Source: Aquibium microcysteis
Lineage (GTDB): Bacteria > Pseudomonadota > Alphaproteobacteria > Rhizobiales > Rhizobiaceae
Direction: 5' to 3'
Assembly: GCF_014495845.1 (NCBI RefSeq)
Contig: NZ_CP061080.1
Coordinates: 1,725,001 to 1,789,000 of the forward strand
Length of the DNA: 64,000 nucleotides
Position numbers and translations under genes: made by a program. Under the pieces are notes generated by a model. The model had not been told where the DNA came from and made no database searches. It saw only the letters and a list, made by a program, of their open reading frames with translations. Below are positions 11,342 through 18,755 of this stretch, one piece after another (the first letter of the stretch is position 1; the number at the start of each line of letters is the position of its first letter).

Positions 11342-11637
11342 GGACCATATCCGCGCGACCGACGACATCGACGAGAAGGATGCAGCGCATGTCTTCCGTC
11401 GCCCGGACGGACTTGTTCCGGATACTCCCGGGAACAGCGACCCGCTGTCGTAGGCCCGTAGCCCCGACCATTTTCCGGGGCAGGACCGGTTCGGCAATTC
11501 GCGGTATGCTCGGATCCTTCCGGACGGAAGACAGGTGTGGATTCAATGCCGCGGTGGCCGGATCGGAAATGGCGGGGTCAACGCGGTCCCAAGGCAATTC
11601 CACGCTCTGACCGGCGTTTCCAGGCCGGAGAAAAGCA
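11342..11637. other. Intergenic stretch after pccB
   Basis: About 300 bases without a convincing gene. A short stem GCCCCG/CGGGGC at 11461-11480 is present but has no U-tract. The in-frame tail here reads as a 77-codon ORF with no recognisable features. Confidence 0.4.
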
Positions 11638-11868
11638 ATGACGCGGATTGACCGGAAAATTCTTGCCGAACGGCAGGCGTATGACCTGATGCTCAGGTTT
11701 ATCGGGCGACGGCATAATCGCACCGCGTCGGACGATATCGCCCTTCTTCCGGGAAGTGCCTCCCTTCTGGAGGACGGTTCGCCTGCGGACCCCGCTCTGA
11801 CGGAGGAGTGGCACGAATGCGTTGCCGTGGTGCTCGAGTCGCAGAAGAACGGCGTTGCGGCGGAGTAG
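11638..11868 (+). CDS. Small hypothetical protein
   Basis: 76 residues, MTRIDRKILAERQAYD onward, ending with WHECVAVVLESQKNG. GGAGAAAAGCA precedes the ATG, a fair ribosome binding site. Acidic middle (LLEDGSPADPALTEEW), no membrane segment and no recognised domain. Third-position GC looks lower than in neighbouring housekeeping genes. It stands just before the repeat-bracketed vapBC module and might belong to the same accessory patch; this is inference. It may also be non-coding. Confidence 0.5.
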   Translation: MTRIDRKILAERQAYDLMLRFIGRRHNRTASDDIALLPGSASLLEDGSPADPALTEEWHECVAVVLESQKNGVAAE

Positions 11869-11880
11869 TCCCGCCTCTCA

Positions 11881-11920
11881 CCACACCCCGAACGGCATCA
11901 CCGCTTCGTACGCGGCCGCA
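11881..11920 (-). repeat. Left copy of the amidase 3' end (direct repeat)
   Basis: These 40 bases match 12678-12717 at 37 of 40 positions. Read on the minus strand they encode the diverged C-terminal peptide AAAYEAVMPFGVW plus stop; the intact amidase ends AAAYEEVTPFGVR. The copy is therefore a remnant of an amidase 3' end lying on the far side of vapBC. Confidence 0.85.
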
Positions 11921-11949
11921 TTGATGGTTTCGGGCAGGTGATCTAGGTT
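11921..11949 (+). promoter_or_regulatory. Candidate vapB promoter
   Basis: TTGATG (11921-11926) and TAGGTT (11944-11949) are spaced by 17 bases. Transcription would begin at or within a few bases of the vapB ATG, giving a nearly leaderless message. Weak -10 match. Confidence 0.3.
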
Positions 11950-11955
11950 TGCAGC

Positions 11956-12222
11956 ATGCGCGCGACACTGGAAATCGACGATGACGTGCTTGAAGCGGCG
12001 AAGCGCATAGCGGACGCCGAGCGTACCAGTGCCGGAAAAGTCCTGTCCGATCTCGCCCGGAGAGGTCTGAGCGACACGCCAGAACCCGGCAATCAGCGGC
12101 CGGTCGCGACGGCCGAGCGCAACGGCTGGATCGTTCTGTCGCGTCGGCCAGGGCGTGCAACTCCCGAAATGGTTAACGATCTCCTGCTGGAAAGCGACTT
12201 GTCCGACCTGTCCGAGGAATGA
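11956..12222 (+). CDS. VapB-type antitoxin
   Basis: 88 residues. The N terminus MRATLEIDDDVLEAAKRIA is the ribbon-helix-helix start of VapB/CopG-like antitoxins (strand, then helix), followed by TSAGKVLSDLARRGL. The C-terminal half (NGWIVLSRRPGRATPEMV) would be the toxin-binding tail. It is normally autoregulatory, binding its own promoter with VapC. The stop lies four bases before the vapC start, the standard antitoxin-first order. The partner toxin is frameshifted. Confidence 0.8.
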   Translation: MRATLEIDDDVLEAAKRIADAERTSAGKVLSDLARRGLSDTPEPGNQRPVATAERNGWIVLSRRPGRATPEMVNDLLLESDLSDLSEE

Positions 12223-12226
12223 GGCC

Positions 12227-12672
12227 ATGCGTTCGCTGCTCGACGTGACGTGCTGCTGGCGCTCTTCGATCCGATACACATCCATCAAGAACGGGCACAT
12301 CGGTGGTGGTCGAGCGATGCCGACGACGGCCGGGCGACATGCCCCATCACGCAGAACGGTTTCCTGCGGGTGATTTCCAGCCCGAACTCTCCGAGTCCAA
12401 TCCCGCTTTCGGACGCGCAGATGCTTCTCTCGCGGCAGACCGATACTGCCAGCCACGCGTTCTGGCAGGACACGATTTCACTGACCGATGCCGCTCGTTT
12501 CGACTTCTCGTCGATCCGCGGCCCGAAGCAGTTGACCGACGTCTACCTGCTTGCTCTCGCGGTCGCGAACGAAGGCCGGCTCGTGACGTTCGACGGGCAC
12601 ATCTCCGCTGCGCCGGCGATCGGCGCGGAAGCGAAGCATCTGCTCGTTCTGAAGCAGAACACCGACCCGTAA
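12227..12672 (+). pseudogene. VapC-type PIN-domain toxin, frameshifted
   Basis: Reading from the ATG at 12227 gives MRSLLDVT, then the frame fails. Shifting by one base near 12246-12250 restores VLLALFDPIH and the rest of a PIN-domain ribonuclease: GRATCPITQNGFLRV, KQLTDVYLLALAVANEG and LVTFDGHI, ending at 12672. One missing base (expected AAC after GAC GTG) in the conserved DVN segment explains it. The catalytic N-terminal Asp and the rest of the domain are thus in different frames. A GTG at 12250 could start a shorter protein lacking that Asp. Either a real inactivating mutation or a sequencing error. Confidence 0.8.
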
Positions 12673-12674
12673 CC

Positions 12675-14129
12675 CTACCGCACCCCGAACGGCGTCACCT
12701 CTTCGTACGCGGCCGCAAGGTTCAGCACCGCCTGGTCGGCGCGGGGCGGGCCGATCAGCTGCATGCCCATCGGCCGGCCGTCGGGGCTGAAGCCGACGGG
12801 CACGTTGACCGCCGGGCAGCCGGCCATGGTGGCGAGCGCCGAGACCTCCATCCAGCGATGGTAGCTGTCCATGGTCCTGCCGGCGATGGTGTCGGGCCAG
12901 TGCCGCTCGACCGGGAACGGGAACACCTGCGCGGTCGGGATGGCGAGACAGTCGAAGCGTTCGAACAGCGACAGAAGGTGGCGGTGCCAGGCGGTGCGCT
13001 GCTGCGACGCGGCAAAGATCGCCGCCGCTTTGAGCTCCAGCCCGCCCTCCACCTCGAAGACCGCTTCCGGCTTCAGCAGCGCGCGCTTCTCGGGATCGTC
13101 GTAGAACGGCTTCAGCGCGCTGCCGGAGGTGAAGTGGCGCAGCGTGACGAAGGCCTGCCAGAGCGCCTCCATGTCGAACGCCGGAACATGCGGCTCGACC
13201 GCCGCGCCCGCGCCTTCCATGCGGCGAAGCGCGGCTTCGCACAGGTCGAGGATGCCCGCCTCCATGGCGAGCTTGCCGCCGAGGTCGCCGAGCCAGGCGA
13301 TGCGAGCGCCGCGGATGGCGGGCGTGAGGTTCGCGGCGAAATCGGGCCGGCCGTCGAGCGACAGCGGCGCGCGGGCGTCGTAGCCCGCCTGGACCGACAG
13401 CAGGAGCGCCATGTCGCGCACGCTGCGGCCCATCGGCCCCTCCACGCCCATCTGCGCCACGAAGCTCTCGGGTGACGGGCCGGCCGGCACGCGCCCCTGG
13501 CTCGGCCGGAACCCGTAGACGTTGTTGAAGGCACCGGGATTGCGCAGCGAACCGCCCATGTCCGAACCGTCGGCCACCGGCAGCATGTGCAGTGCCAGCG
13601 ACACCGCCGCGCCGCCGCTCGACCCGCCCGCCGTCAGACCATGGCCATAGGCATTGAAGGTCGGGCCGAAGACGGGATTGTAGGTGTTCGAGCCGAAGCC
13701 GAATTCCGGCACGTTTGTCTTGCCGATCAGGATGGCACCGCCGGCGCGGATGCGCTCGACGAAGATGTCGTCGACGTCGGGGACGTTGGTGGCGAAGAGC
13801 GGCGAGCCGAAGGTGGTGCGCAGGCCCCTGGTCTGCGCCAGATCCTTGATCGCCATCGGCACGCCGAACAGGGCGCCGGCGGGCTCTCCGCGGGCGAGCA
13901 CGGCATCCGCCGCCGCTGCCTCGTCCTGCAGCTCCTCGCGGTCGCGCAGCGACACGATCGCATTGACGTGCGGGTTGACCGCTGCGATGCGGTCCATGAA
14001 GGCTGCCATGACCTCGACCACCGAGACCTGCCGCGTGCGTATGGCGCCGGCGAGGTCGGTGACGCCGAGCCTGCAGATGTCACCGGGCGCTGCGAAGCGA
14101 CCCAGTCCCGGCACTGGAATATCGGTCAT
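12675..14129 (-). CDS. Amidase (amidase signature family)
   Basis: Hydrolyses C-N amide bonds by the Ser-cisSer-Lys mechanism. 484 residues from the ATG at 14129. Seen: catalytic Lys in PMAIKDLAQT, the glycine-rich signature TAGGSSGGAA with the cis-Ser, and the nucleophile Ser in DGSDMGGSLRNPG. No signal peptide. The substrate is unknown; homologues include acylamide and peptide amidases. It reads toward the vapBC module, and its last 40 bases have a diverged duplicate at 11881-11920. It is 22 bases downstream of an aldo/keto reductase on the same strand, so probably co-transcribed. Confidence 0.9.
   Translation of the reverse strand: MTDIPVPGLGRFAAPGDICRLGVTDLAGAIRTRQVSVVEVMAAFMDRIAAVNPHVNAIVSLRDREELQDEAAAADAVLARGEPAGALFGVPMAIKDLAQTRGLRTTFGSPLFATNVPDVDDIFVERIRAGGAILIGKTNVPEFGFGSNTYNPVFGPTFNAYGHGLTAGGSSGGAAVSLALHMLPVADGSDMGGSLRNPGAFNNVYGFRPSQGRVPAGPSPESFVAQMGVEGPMGRSVRDMALLLSVQAGYDARAPLSLDGRPDFAANLTPAIRGARIAWLGDLGGKLAMEAGILDLCEAALRRMEGAGAAVEPHVPAFDMEALWQAFVTLRHFTSGSALKPFYDDPEKRALLKPEAVFEVEGGLELKAAAIFAASQQRTAWHRHLLSLFERFDCLAIPTAQVFPFPVERHWPDTIAGRTMDSYHRWMEVSALATMAGCPAVNVPVGFSPDGRPMGMQLIGPPRADQAVLNLAAAYEEVTPFGVR
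12678..12717 (-). repeat. Right copy of the amidase 3' end (direct repeat)
   Basis: The 3' end of the intact amidase. Same orientation as 11881-11920, differing at three positions. The two copies bracket vapB and the broken vapC. Confidence 0.85.
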
Positions 14130-14151
14130 GCCCTCTCCTCCCCGTCGCGGC

Positions 14152-15201
14152 CTACGGACAGGGATTGCCGACCCGCTGGTGGACCTCGTCCACACCCTCC
14201 TGCATCTCGTCCGTCCAGGAAACATCGGCCGAATCGAGGGCGATGCGCAACTGTTCGATCGTCGTCGCCCCGATGATGTTCGACGTCATGAACGGCCGAT
14301 GGGTGACGAAGGCATTGGCGAAGAGCGCGGGCTTCATGCCGAAGCGCCGCGCCAGTTCGCCATAGGCGACATAGGCTTCCGCCGCTCCGGGCGTCTCGTA
14401 GCGCTGCAGCCGGTCGAACAGCTTCTTGCGCGAGCCTTCGGGAAGCGCGCCGTGATCGTACTTGCCCGACAGGTAGCCCTGGGCGAGCGGCGAATAGGCG
14501 AGCAGGCTCACGTCCTCGCGCCGGCAGACTTCCGCCAGGTTCACCTCGAAGGTGCGGTTGACGAGATTGTAGGCGTTCTGCAGCGAAGCGACGCGCGGCC
14601 CGCCGCCCTTCTCGCTCTCGGCGACATAGCGCATGACGCCCCAGGCGCTTTCGTTCGACAGACCGAAATGGCGGATCTTACCGGCCTTCACCAGTTCGTC
14701 GAAGACCGCGAGCGTCTCGGCGATGGGAGTCTCGTCGGCGAGCGGCGCGGGCGGGCTGGTGACGCGGGTCGGGTTGGCGCCCCACGGAATCGGCCGCTCG
14801 GGGAAATGGATCTGGTAGAGGTCGATCCGGTCGGTCTGCAGCTTTGCCAGTGACTTCTCGACGGCGTCGAGAATGTCGGCCCGGACGAGCTTCGAGGGAC
14901 GTCCGCCGCGGAACCAGTCCATCGCCGTGCGACCCACCACCTTGGTGGCGAGCACGATGTTATCGCGCTTCCCGCTGCGCCTGAACCAGTTGCCGATGAT
15001 CGTTTCCGTGCGCCCCTGCGTCTCCGCCCTGGGCGGGATGGGATACATCTCGGCCGTGTCGAAGAAATTGACGCCGCGCGCGACGGCCATGTCCATCTGC
15101 GCGAAGCCCTCGGCCTCGCTGTTCTGCTCGCCCCAGGTCATGGTGCCGAGACAGATGGCGGACACGGACAGGCCGGTGCGACCGAGCGGGCGCTGTTGCA
15201 T
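14152..15201 (-). CDS. Aldo/keto reductase (Tas-like)
   Basis: 349-residue NAD(P)H-dependent (alpha/beta)8-barrel oxidoreductase. Seen: N-terminal RPLGRTGLSVSAICLGTMTWG, catalytic Asp/Tyr in FFDTAEMYP, Lys in VLATKVVG, His in YQIHFPER and the C-terminal cofactor region NIIGATTIEQL. The YPIPP insert after the catalytic Tyr matches the Tas subgroup of E. coli. The start ATG at 15201 begins directly with the family motif MQQRPLGRTG. Physiological substrate unknown. Confidence 0.9.
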   Translation of the reverse strand: MQQRPLGRTGLSVSAICLGTMTWGEQNSEAEGFAQMDMAVARGVNFFDTAEMYPIPPRAETQGRTETIIGNWFRRSGKRDNIVLATKVVGRTAMDWFRGGRPSKLVRADILDAVEKSLAKLQTDRIDLYQIHFPERPIPWGANPTRVTSPPAPLADETPIAETLAVFDELVKAGKIRHFGLSNESAWGVMRYVAESEKGGGPRVASLQNAYNLVNRTFEVNLAEVCRREDVSLLAYSPLAQGYLSGKYDHGALPEGSRKKLFDRLQRYETPGAAEAYVAYGELARRFGMKPALFANAFVTHRPFMTSNIIGATTIEQLRIALDSADVSWTDEMQEGVDEVHQRVGNPCP

Positions 15202-15311
15202 GCGAGACTCCGTCAGGATTGGGTCGAGGCGGGGCCGGACCCCGCAGGCAGGTGGCCTTTCCTAACGACGGATGACCCGGGAGACAACCGCGCCCGACGC
15301 ATCCGCACGCT

Positions 15312-15608
15312 TCAGCTCCAGGCGATCGTGGGCGTGTCGCGGAAGGCGAAGCGTTCGAGATGGCTGCCGATGACGCCGCGCATGCGCTCGAGGTCTCCTT
15401 CGGTCGAGGCCGAGACGTCCAGCGCGAGCACGTCGCCCGCCGCCTTCAGCGCGCAGGTGCCGAAGGGAAAGCGGATCGTGCCTTCCTCGGGTGTGAACTC
15501 GGCGGGAATCTTGTGCCCGAAATGCTTGCACAGTTGCTGCAGGTAGCGGCTGGCCGACTGCGTGTGCACGTCGGCGTGGGACGACAGGGCGTAGGGAGCT
15601 TCACTCAT
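15312..15608 (-). CDS. DUF2218 domain protein
   Basis: 98 residues, nearly all DUF2218: an early SASRYLQQLCKHFGHK, then IRFPFGTCALKA and a final acidic helix region EGDLERMRGVIGSHLERFAFR. Small cytoplasmic protein of unknown function. GGAGAAGAG before the ATG at 15608 supports the start. DUF2218 genes often sit near iron or siderophore functions, but nothing here says so. Confidence 0.85.
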   Translation of the reverse strand: MSEAPYALSSHADVHTQSASRYLQQLCKHFGHKIPAEFTPEEGTIRFPFGTCALKAAGDVLALDVSASTEGDLERMRGVIGSHLERFAFRDTPTIAWS

Positions 15609-15705
15609 GCGATCTCTTCTCCGTTGCAGGGGGAGAGATCGGCCAAGTCCGGAGTGAAGGCAAGCAAAAAGCTGAGTTCGAACTGAAACTTTTCCGGTCC
15701 GGTGG

Positions 15706-16155
15706 TCAGACCCGTGCCGCGGCCTTCCGCTTCTCGCGGTCGATCATCATGTTGGCGATCTGCATGCGCACGACGGCGCGGTCGCGCAGGTGTGGCGCCA
15801 CCCGGTCCGGATGATTGGCCAGCGCGAACTCGCGGCGGATCCGGTCGAAATCCTTCGGCCAGCGGGCATTGGCCATGCGCAGTTCCGCCGCGATGTCGTC
15901 GGGATCCGTCGACGGCAGCGGTTCCGGCGTCTCGATGCCGGGCGCGGACCGCACGGTCTCGCGCTCGCTGGCTTCGCCATAGACCTTGGCGACGAAATCC
16001 GACGGCACGCTTTTCCAGAGTTCTTCCACGGCCGCGTCGGGCGTGACGAAGCCGAACGGAACCGACGGACGCGACGGCGCATCATCCTCGCGTTCCCCGC
16101 GCGCGAGGAGTTCGTCGAGAAGAGTTGTGAACTCGCTGGTGGTGAAACCGGTCAT
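15706..16155 (-). CDS. Conserved hypothetical with C-terminal J-like HPD motif
   Basis: 149 residues. The N-terminal two thirds is low in recognisable features (FTTLLDELLARGERED, a Pro/Asp-rich middle). The C-terminal 45 residues, FDRIRREFALANHPDRVAPHLRD..., resemble helix II, the HPD loop and helix III of a DnaJ J domain. If real, this is a J-like protein with an unusual C-terminal position and a truncated helix I. It is not a full DnaJ. Function unknown; a DnaK-related role is inference. Confidence 0.65.
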   Translation of the reverse strand: MTGFTTSEFTTLLDELLARGEREDDAPSRPSVPFGFVTPDAAVEELWKSVPSDFVAKVYGEASERETVRSAPGIETPEPLPSTDPDDIAAELRMANARWPKDFDRIRREFALANHPDRVAPHLRDRAVVRMQIANMMIDREKRKAAARV

Positions 16156-16403
16156 GCCCTGGGTCCTGCGCCCATCAACGCGGGGATACTCGAATAGGTT
16201 GCCGACGCTACGGCGGAACCGATTAACAATCCGGTCTGCAAACGCGTCGAAATTGAGACGCCCGTCCCGTGCAGCCTATCGGGCCCGGCGGAGGCGCCGC
16301 AGGATGCCGCGCGCATATCAGCCATGCGGAATGCTGCACTGCAAAATCGTCACGAATCTCCGATATTCGCAGTGTCCGGGAGGAGACGACCTGGAGCATC
16401 CAC

Positions 16404-16568
16404 ATGGGTTTCATGACCGAACTCTTCGCCCGTCCCCGTCCTTCGGAAGAACAGCGCTACCGCTCCGCGATGGTCCTGCTCGGTGCCATGAGCGGCGCGG
16501 AACGGGCAGACATCAACATCAAGCCGGCCGACTTCCCGCGCATCGCCCGCCAGATGGCCCGGCGCTGA
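16404..16568 (+). CDS. Small DUF1127-like protein
   Basis: 54 residues, MGFMTELFARPRPSEEQ, ending GAERADINIKPADFPRIARQ. The C-terminal half follows the DUF1127/YjiS pattern (LSDRELADIGI-x-DIPRVAR), in a diverged form. GGAG seven bases before the ATG supports translation. DUF1127 proteins are small, often regulatory in phosphate or RNA biology of alphaproteobacteria; here the assignment is tentative. Confidence 0.6.
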   Translation: MGFMTELFARPRPSEEQRYRSAMVLLGAMSGAERADINIKPADFPRIARQMARR

Positions 16569-16667
16569 GCGGCCCCGCGGATCTTCCGCGATCCGCTTCA
16601 CGTGGCCTTCCACAGATGCGCCGCAAAGCATCCGGAGTATGATCTTCCCGCCGAGGGGAGATTCGCC

Positions 16668-17333
16668 ATGGGTCCGACGCGCTTTGCCTTGATGATGCTT
16701 GCGGGCACCACGCTCTTCGGCATGCCCGCAGCCGCGCAGCAGGAGGGCGCGGCGAGCGGACCGTCCGAGGTCGCGCCGGCTGCGACTTCGCAGAACGACC
16801 TGCTGCGCCAGGCGCGGGAGCTTTTCGAGGCGACGCGCGGCGACACCTGCGACGGCTCGGCTTTCGGCGAGGATCCGCCACCCGAAATCCATACGATAAG
16901 CTTTCGCCCCTCATACGCGGACGACGAAGCGCCGCTCGAGGAGGCGACGCTGTTTCGCTTCTTCTGCGGGGCCGGCGCCTACAACGAGACGCATGCCTAT
17001 TTCCTGCACACCGCGTTCGACGGGCTGCGCCGGCTCGCCTTCGCAGAACCCGAACTCCAGATCCGGCACGAGGACGAGGATTCGGAAAAGCCGGTGGAGG
17101 AGATGCGCATCATCGGCTTCACCGCACAGCCGGTGCTGGTGAATTCCGAATTCGTTGCCGAAGAACACGCGATCCTGTCGCACGCGAAATGGCGCGGCCC
17201 CGGCGACGCGTCCGCGACCGGGCTCTGGCTTTTCCGCGATGGCGACTTCTCGCTGGTCAGATACGAGGTCGATCCGACCTATGACGGCGAGATCAACCCG
17301 CAGACCGTTCTGGACTATTACTCGGCGCCGTAG
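16668..17333 (+). CDS. Exported hypothetical protein (DUF1176-like C terminus)
   Basis: 221 residues. Signal peptide MGPTRFALMMLAGTTLFG... to AAAQ, then a Ser/Ala-rich linker and a globular domain. CGAGAYNETHAYFL resembles the GAYN motif of DUF1176 proteins, and two Cys (DTCDG, FFCGAG) could form a disulfide. Acidic overall. GGGGAG before the ATG at 16668 supports this start over an upstream one at 16602 that would bury the signal. Periplasmic protein of unknown function. Confidence 0.75.
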   Translation: MGPTRFALMMLAGTTLFGMPAAAQQEGAASGPSEVAPAATSQNDLLRQARELFEATRGDTCDGSAFGEDPPPEIHTISFRPSYADDEAPLEEATLFRFFCGAGAYNETHAYFLHTAFDGLRRLAFAEPELQIRHEDEDSEKPVEEMRIIGFTAQPVLVNSEFVAEEHAILSHAKWRGPGDASATGLWLFRDGDFSLVRYEVDPTYDGEINPQTVLDYYSAP

Positions 17334-17357
17334 ACCGCCCCCCGGCCCTTGACGCGC

Positions 17358-17777
17358 CTACTCGCCGAACCCGGCGCCCGACGGACGCGGCGAAAGGCGG
17401 ATCAGCCGTGAATCGAGGACGGCGGCCTGCCGGTGCACGACCGCCTTCTGGTATTCGGGATCCTTGACCATTTCGACGAAGGCAGCACCCGAGGGGTACT
17501 CGGCGATGAAGCAGCGGTCCCAGCGTTCGTCCGAAGGCCCGATCAGCATCAGGCGGAAATCGCCCGACCAGGCGATGCGCCCGCCGACCCGGCGGAAGAC
17601 CGGACCGCTCTCGCGGCCATAGGCGGCGTAGGCTTCCGCGCCTGAAGCCTTGCGCCCGTCCGGATAGGCCGCATCCTCGCGCAGGCGCACGAGGTTCAGC
17701 ATGTGGATCGGCCCCTCCTCCGGCAGGCGCCGGAAGTCGCCGAACGTCTCGCGCGTCGGATCGATGAACCCGCTCAT
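17358..17777 (-). CDS. DUF1330 family protein
   Basis: 139 residues. The core GPIHMLNLVRLREDAAY, a mid segment FRRVGGRIAWSGDF and WDRCFIAEYPSGAAFVEMV fit DUF1330, a dimeric alpha/beta barrel of the ABM/EthD kind. A strong GAGGAGGAG precedes the ATG at 17777. Function unknown; no catalytic residues can be assigned. It converges with the DUF1176-like gene. Confidence 0.85.
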   Translation of the reverse strand: MSGFIDPTRETFGDFRRLPEEGPIHMLNLVRLREDAAYPDGRKASGAEAYAAYGRESGPVFRRVGGRIAWSGDFRLMLIGPSDERWDRCFIAEYPSGAAFVEMVKDPEYQKAVVHRQAAVLDSRLIRLSPRPSGAGFGE

Positions 17778-17809
17778 GAAGTCTCCTCCTCGACGATCGC
17801 CGCCGCGCC

Positions 17810-18688
17810 CTACCGCGCAGACAGCATCCAGTTCAGCGTCTCGCGCCAGTCCGTCATGCGGATGGGCGTCCCGTGCGTACCGCTCTCGAAGCGCACCATA
17901 CGCACCGGATAGCCCGGCGCTGCGGCGCGCACCGCCCGGTAGAAGGCTTCCATCCGGTCCACCGGAAAGACCGTGTCGCGGCTTCCCTGGCCGATGAACA
18001 AGGGCACCTTCGCCCTGAAGGCGGCGCTGCGGACATAGCCGTCGTCCCAGAGCGAGCCGAGAAGCAGCAGGCCGCCCAGGCGACCGGCCAGATCCGCGTC
18101 CTTCGCCAGCCGATGGCAGAGCGCGCCGCCTGCCGATCCACAGGCAATGAAGACGGGGGCTTGTGGCGAATTTCTCGCGTAATGATTGATCAGACCTGCA
18201 ACCGCCGCCGCGCCGGCCTCTCCGAAATCCGGAAAGTCGGGCGAGAGATAAAGCCCGCCATTGTCGACCATCAGGTTCTTGATCCGGTTGAAGTTGCCGC
18301 CGAACGTGAAGTCGTCGACGCCCTGCTTGCGGCTGCCGCCCTGGCCGTGGAGATAGATGGTGATGAACCGCGCCCCCTCGGTTCGGCCGACCGCGACATG
18401 GCCGGTCCCGTCGAACGACAGATTCTGCTGCTGGCGGCGCACGGCAAGCGAAACGTACCGGGCATGCGCGCGGCGCTCCGGAACCTCGTCGCGGCCGTTG
18501 ATGTCGCGCATCTCGCGGTAGTCGACGATCCGGTAGGCGCCGTCGTCGCGGCTCTCCAGGATGCCCGGATAGGCGAAGAGGTCGTCCTTGTGGGGCTTGA
18601 GCGGCTCCGCCGAAACGGCGACGGTCGCCGCAAGAGAAGCGCAGGCAGCAATGAGAAGTCGGCGGACGCCTGGGGGCAAGAGAGTCAT
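17810..18688 (-). CDS. Exported alpha/beta hydrolase (phospholipase/carboxylesterase-like)
   Basis: 292 residues with a signal peptide (RRLLIAACASLAATVAVSA). Seen: ITIYLHGQGGSR oxyanion region, nucleophile motif ACGSAGGAL, an acidic residue near QGSRDTVFPVDRM and catalytic His in ESGTHGTP. This is the layout of small alpha/beta hydrolases related to carboxylesterases, here periplasmic. Substrate unknown. It lies 33 bases after nothing but its own start region and 32 bases before a DUF1330 gene, so the two may share a transcript. Confidence 0.8.
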   Translation of the reverse strand: MTLLPPGVRRLLIAACASLAATVAVSAEPLKPHKDDLFAYPGILESRDDGAYRIVDYREMRDINGRDEVPERRAHARYVSLAVRRQQQNLSFDGTGHVAVGRTEGARFITIYLHGQGGSRKQGVDDFTFGGNFNRIKNLMVDNGGLYLSPDFPDFGEAGAAAVAGLINHYARNSPQAPVFIACGSAGGALCHRLAKDADLAGRLGGLLLLGSLWDDGYVRSAAFRAKVPLFIGQGSRDTVFPVDRMEAFYRAVRAAAPGYPVRMVRFESGTHGTPIRMTDWRETLNWMLSAR

Positions 18689-18755
18689 GGACGATGATTA
18701 GACGGTTCGGGACGGGCGACGCAACCCGCGCAGGAGCATCGGGCCGGCCCGCCGG

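Noticed and set aside
11461..11480. Stem GCCCCG/CGGGGC after pccB as terminator
   Set aside because: The loop is fine but no T-run follows on either strand.
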